A program made the translations under genes and the position numbers. Shown in pieces: positions 62,961 through 64,000 of a DNA stretch of 64,000 nucleotides (position 1 is the stretch's first letter; each line of letters begins with the position of its first letter). A model generated the notes under the pieces. It ran no database searches, was not told the origin of the DNA, and saw only the letters and a list, made by a program, of their open reading frames with translations. The stretch is from an uncultured Bacteroidales bacterium (lineage in GTDB: Bacteria; Bacteroidota; Bacteroidia; Bacteroidales; P3): contig CAMVMX010000001.1 of NCBI GenBank assembly GCA_947168665.1, positions 310,001-374,000 on the forward strand, in the 5' to 3' direction.

Positions 62961-64000
62961 CTCCCATCAACATCAGACAAACCCTGCACCAACACCCTGG
63001 CATCTCTGGCGACGAACACTATGCTCACGACCTCATAGTGAAAGAAATCACCACCTGTCACCCCGACGAACTTCACACCCACGTGGGTGGATTCGGGGTC
63101 GTTGCCATCTGGGGAACGAACTTTTCCAACCCCTCCATCGCCATCCGCTGCGACATAGACGCACTCCCCATCGGACATCGGTGCGGACACGACGGCCACA
63201 CCGCCATCCTGCTCCAAGTGGCAAAAGAGCTGGCCCAACACGAACCCTACCACAAGCGCAATATCATACTCATCTTCCAGCCCGAAGAAGAGACGGGTGC
63301 GGGAGCCCAGAAAATCATCAACTCCGGCATCCTGCAACCGTACAACATCCAAACCATCTTCGGATTCCACAACCTCCCCGGCTTCCCTTTGGGCACAGCC
63401 GTGCTGAACTATCACACCTTCGCCGCCGCCTCCACCGGCATCATCTACCGGCTTGAAGGGCGCAGCACCCATGCTTCCACCCCCGAAAAGGGCATCAATC
63501 CCGGCCTGGCTGTGGCCGAAATCATCAAAGAATTCGACAGACTGAACAGTTCGCCCGACAAAATAGGTGACGATTTCAGACAGTGCACTTTGATATGTGT
63601 ACATCTGGGCGACGAAACTTTCGGCACCTCGGCCGGCGCGGCTGAGGTAATGTACACGCTCCGTGCTTTCTCCAATACGACAATGCACCAACTGATTGCC
63701 GAGACAAACAATATCGTTGCTCTCGCAGCCGCCCGGCGGGGCCTGAAGGTATCCAGCACACTCCGCGACACATTCCGCGCCACCCAAAACACCTCGTTCC
63801 TCGTAGAGAAACTGGAAGAAGCATTCGAGCAAGGCGGCATTCCCTACAGACACAACCTTATCCCATTCCGTTGGTCGGAAGACTTTTCCAACTACCTGAC
63901 AGTGTTTCCCGGAGCCATGTTCGGCATTGGCAGCGGCGAAAGTCAGCCCGAATTGCACCATCCGGACTACGTGTTCCCCGACAGCCTCATCACTCCTGCC
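62957..64000 (+). CDS. M20-family amidohydrolase (cut by window end)
   Basis: At least 348 codons, open to the last base; the ORF track missed it because it has no stop in the window. Start ATG 62957 overlaps the MurD-like stop. The M20 metal motifs are visible: IRCDIDALPIGHRCGHDGHTA near residues 56-76, FQPEEETGAGA near 102 and FGFHNLPGFPLG near 133, with the dimerisation domain containing GRSTHASTPEKG. This is the hippurate/amino-acid amidohydrolase branch. In this operon a role in trimming or recycling a wall-peptide intermediate is possible. Confidence 0.88.
   Translation, partial: MTPINIRQTLHQHPGISGDEHYAHDLIVKEITTCHPDELHTHVGGFGVVAIWGTNFSNPSIAIRCDIDALPIGHRCGHDGHTAILLQVAKELAQHEPYHKRNIILIFQPEEETGAGAQKIINSGILQPYNIQTIFGFHNLPGFPLGTAVLNYHTFAAASTGIIYRLEGRSTHASTPEKGINPGLAVAEIIKEFDRLNSSPDKIGDDFRQCTLICVHLGDETFGTSAGAAEVMYTLRAFSNTTMHQLIAETNNIVALAAARRGLKVSSTLRDTFRATQNTSFLVEKLEEAFEQGGIPYRHNLIPFRWSEDFSNYLTVFPGAMFGIGSGESQPELHHPDYVFPDSLITPA

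Overview
The window is chromosomal DNA from a member of the Bacteroidota, most likely order Bacteroidales. The evidence is consistent: many genes are preceded by the Bacteroidota promoter element TAnnTTTG, Shine-Dalgarno sequences are mostly weak or absent, two giant secreted proteins carry a gliding-motility/type IX secretion type C-terminal domain, and there are a TonB-dependent receptor, a LytS/LytTR pair, a Cys-less PurF-like protein and serC-serA. Most genes are fairly GC-rich with C-ending codons. A few islands are visibly AT-richer: the restriction-modification pair, a glycosyltransferase, and the 3' half of the HD/GHKL gene. I do not assign a genus.

Layout. 0-7.4 kb (+): gyrB, a type II restriction-modification pair, pepE, a DUF805 membrane protein, nfo and a glycosyltransferase. 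7.5-14.0 kb (-): elbB with a repeat-rich secreted protein, a PurF-like protein, mtaB and a YwqK/MORN-like protein, with a possible small RNA on + between the last two. 14.2-18.0 kb (+): TonB-dependent receptor and an M16-like protein. 18.05-21.2 kb (-): a lone 1040-residue HD + GHKL ATPase protein. 21.6-22.1 kb: a frameshifted lipoprotein remnant. 22.4-30.3 kb (+): carbamate kinase, membrane protein, ornithine carbamoyltransferase, AspT/YidE-like transporter, thioredoxin-like protein, lipoprotein phosphoesterase and a patatin/beta-barrel protein. 30.4-35.0 kb (-): terC under a yybP-ykoY manganese riboswitch, an ATP-grasp-like protein, serA and serC. 35.8-38.9 kb (+): dnaA, flavin reductase and a 2-hydroxyacid dehydrogenase. 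38.9-45.9 kb (-): two giant T9SS-type cargo proteins whose 3' ends share a perfect 330-bp repeat. 46.1-53.2 kb (+): TolC, HlyD, two ABC-2 permeases, LytS-like kinase and LytTR regulator. 53.4-58.8 kb (-): PAP2 phosphatase, a PPDK-like protein without the PEP-binding barrel, an S41 lipoprotein and a putative outer-membrane protein. 58.9-64 kb (+): coiled-coil lipoprotein, MurL-like epimerase, MurD-like ligase and an M20 amidohydrolase cut by the window edge.

How the genes work together. The best candidates for unusual biology are (1) the overlapping murL-murD-M20 genes, which look like the alternative D-glutamate route of peptidoglycan synthesis (ligate L-Glu, then epimerise it in place); (2) the HD + GHKL protein, with its own promoter and a sharp composition change inside the ORF, resembling standalone sensor/effector ATPases of defence loci; (3) terC with a complete aptamer-terminator arrangement; (4) the export cluster with two ABC-2 permeases and no ATPase, next to its likely two-component regulator; and (5) the 330-bp repeat that carries a dehydrogenase tail together with a T9SS sorting domain.

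No tRNA, rRNA, CRISPR array, transposase or insertion sequence was found. Function calls rest on motifs read by eye; no database search was possible.
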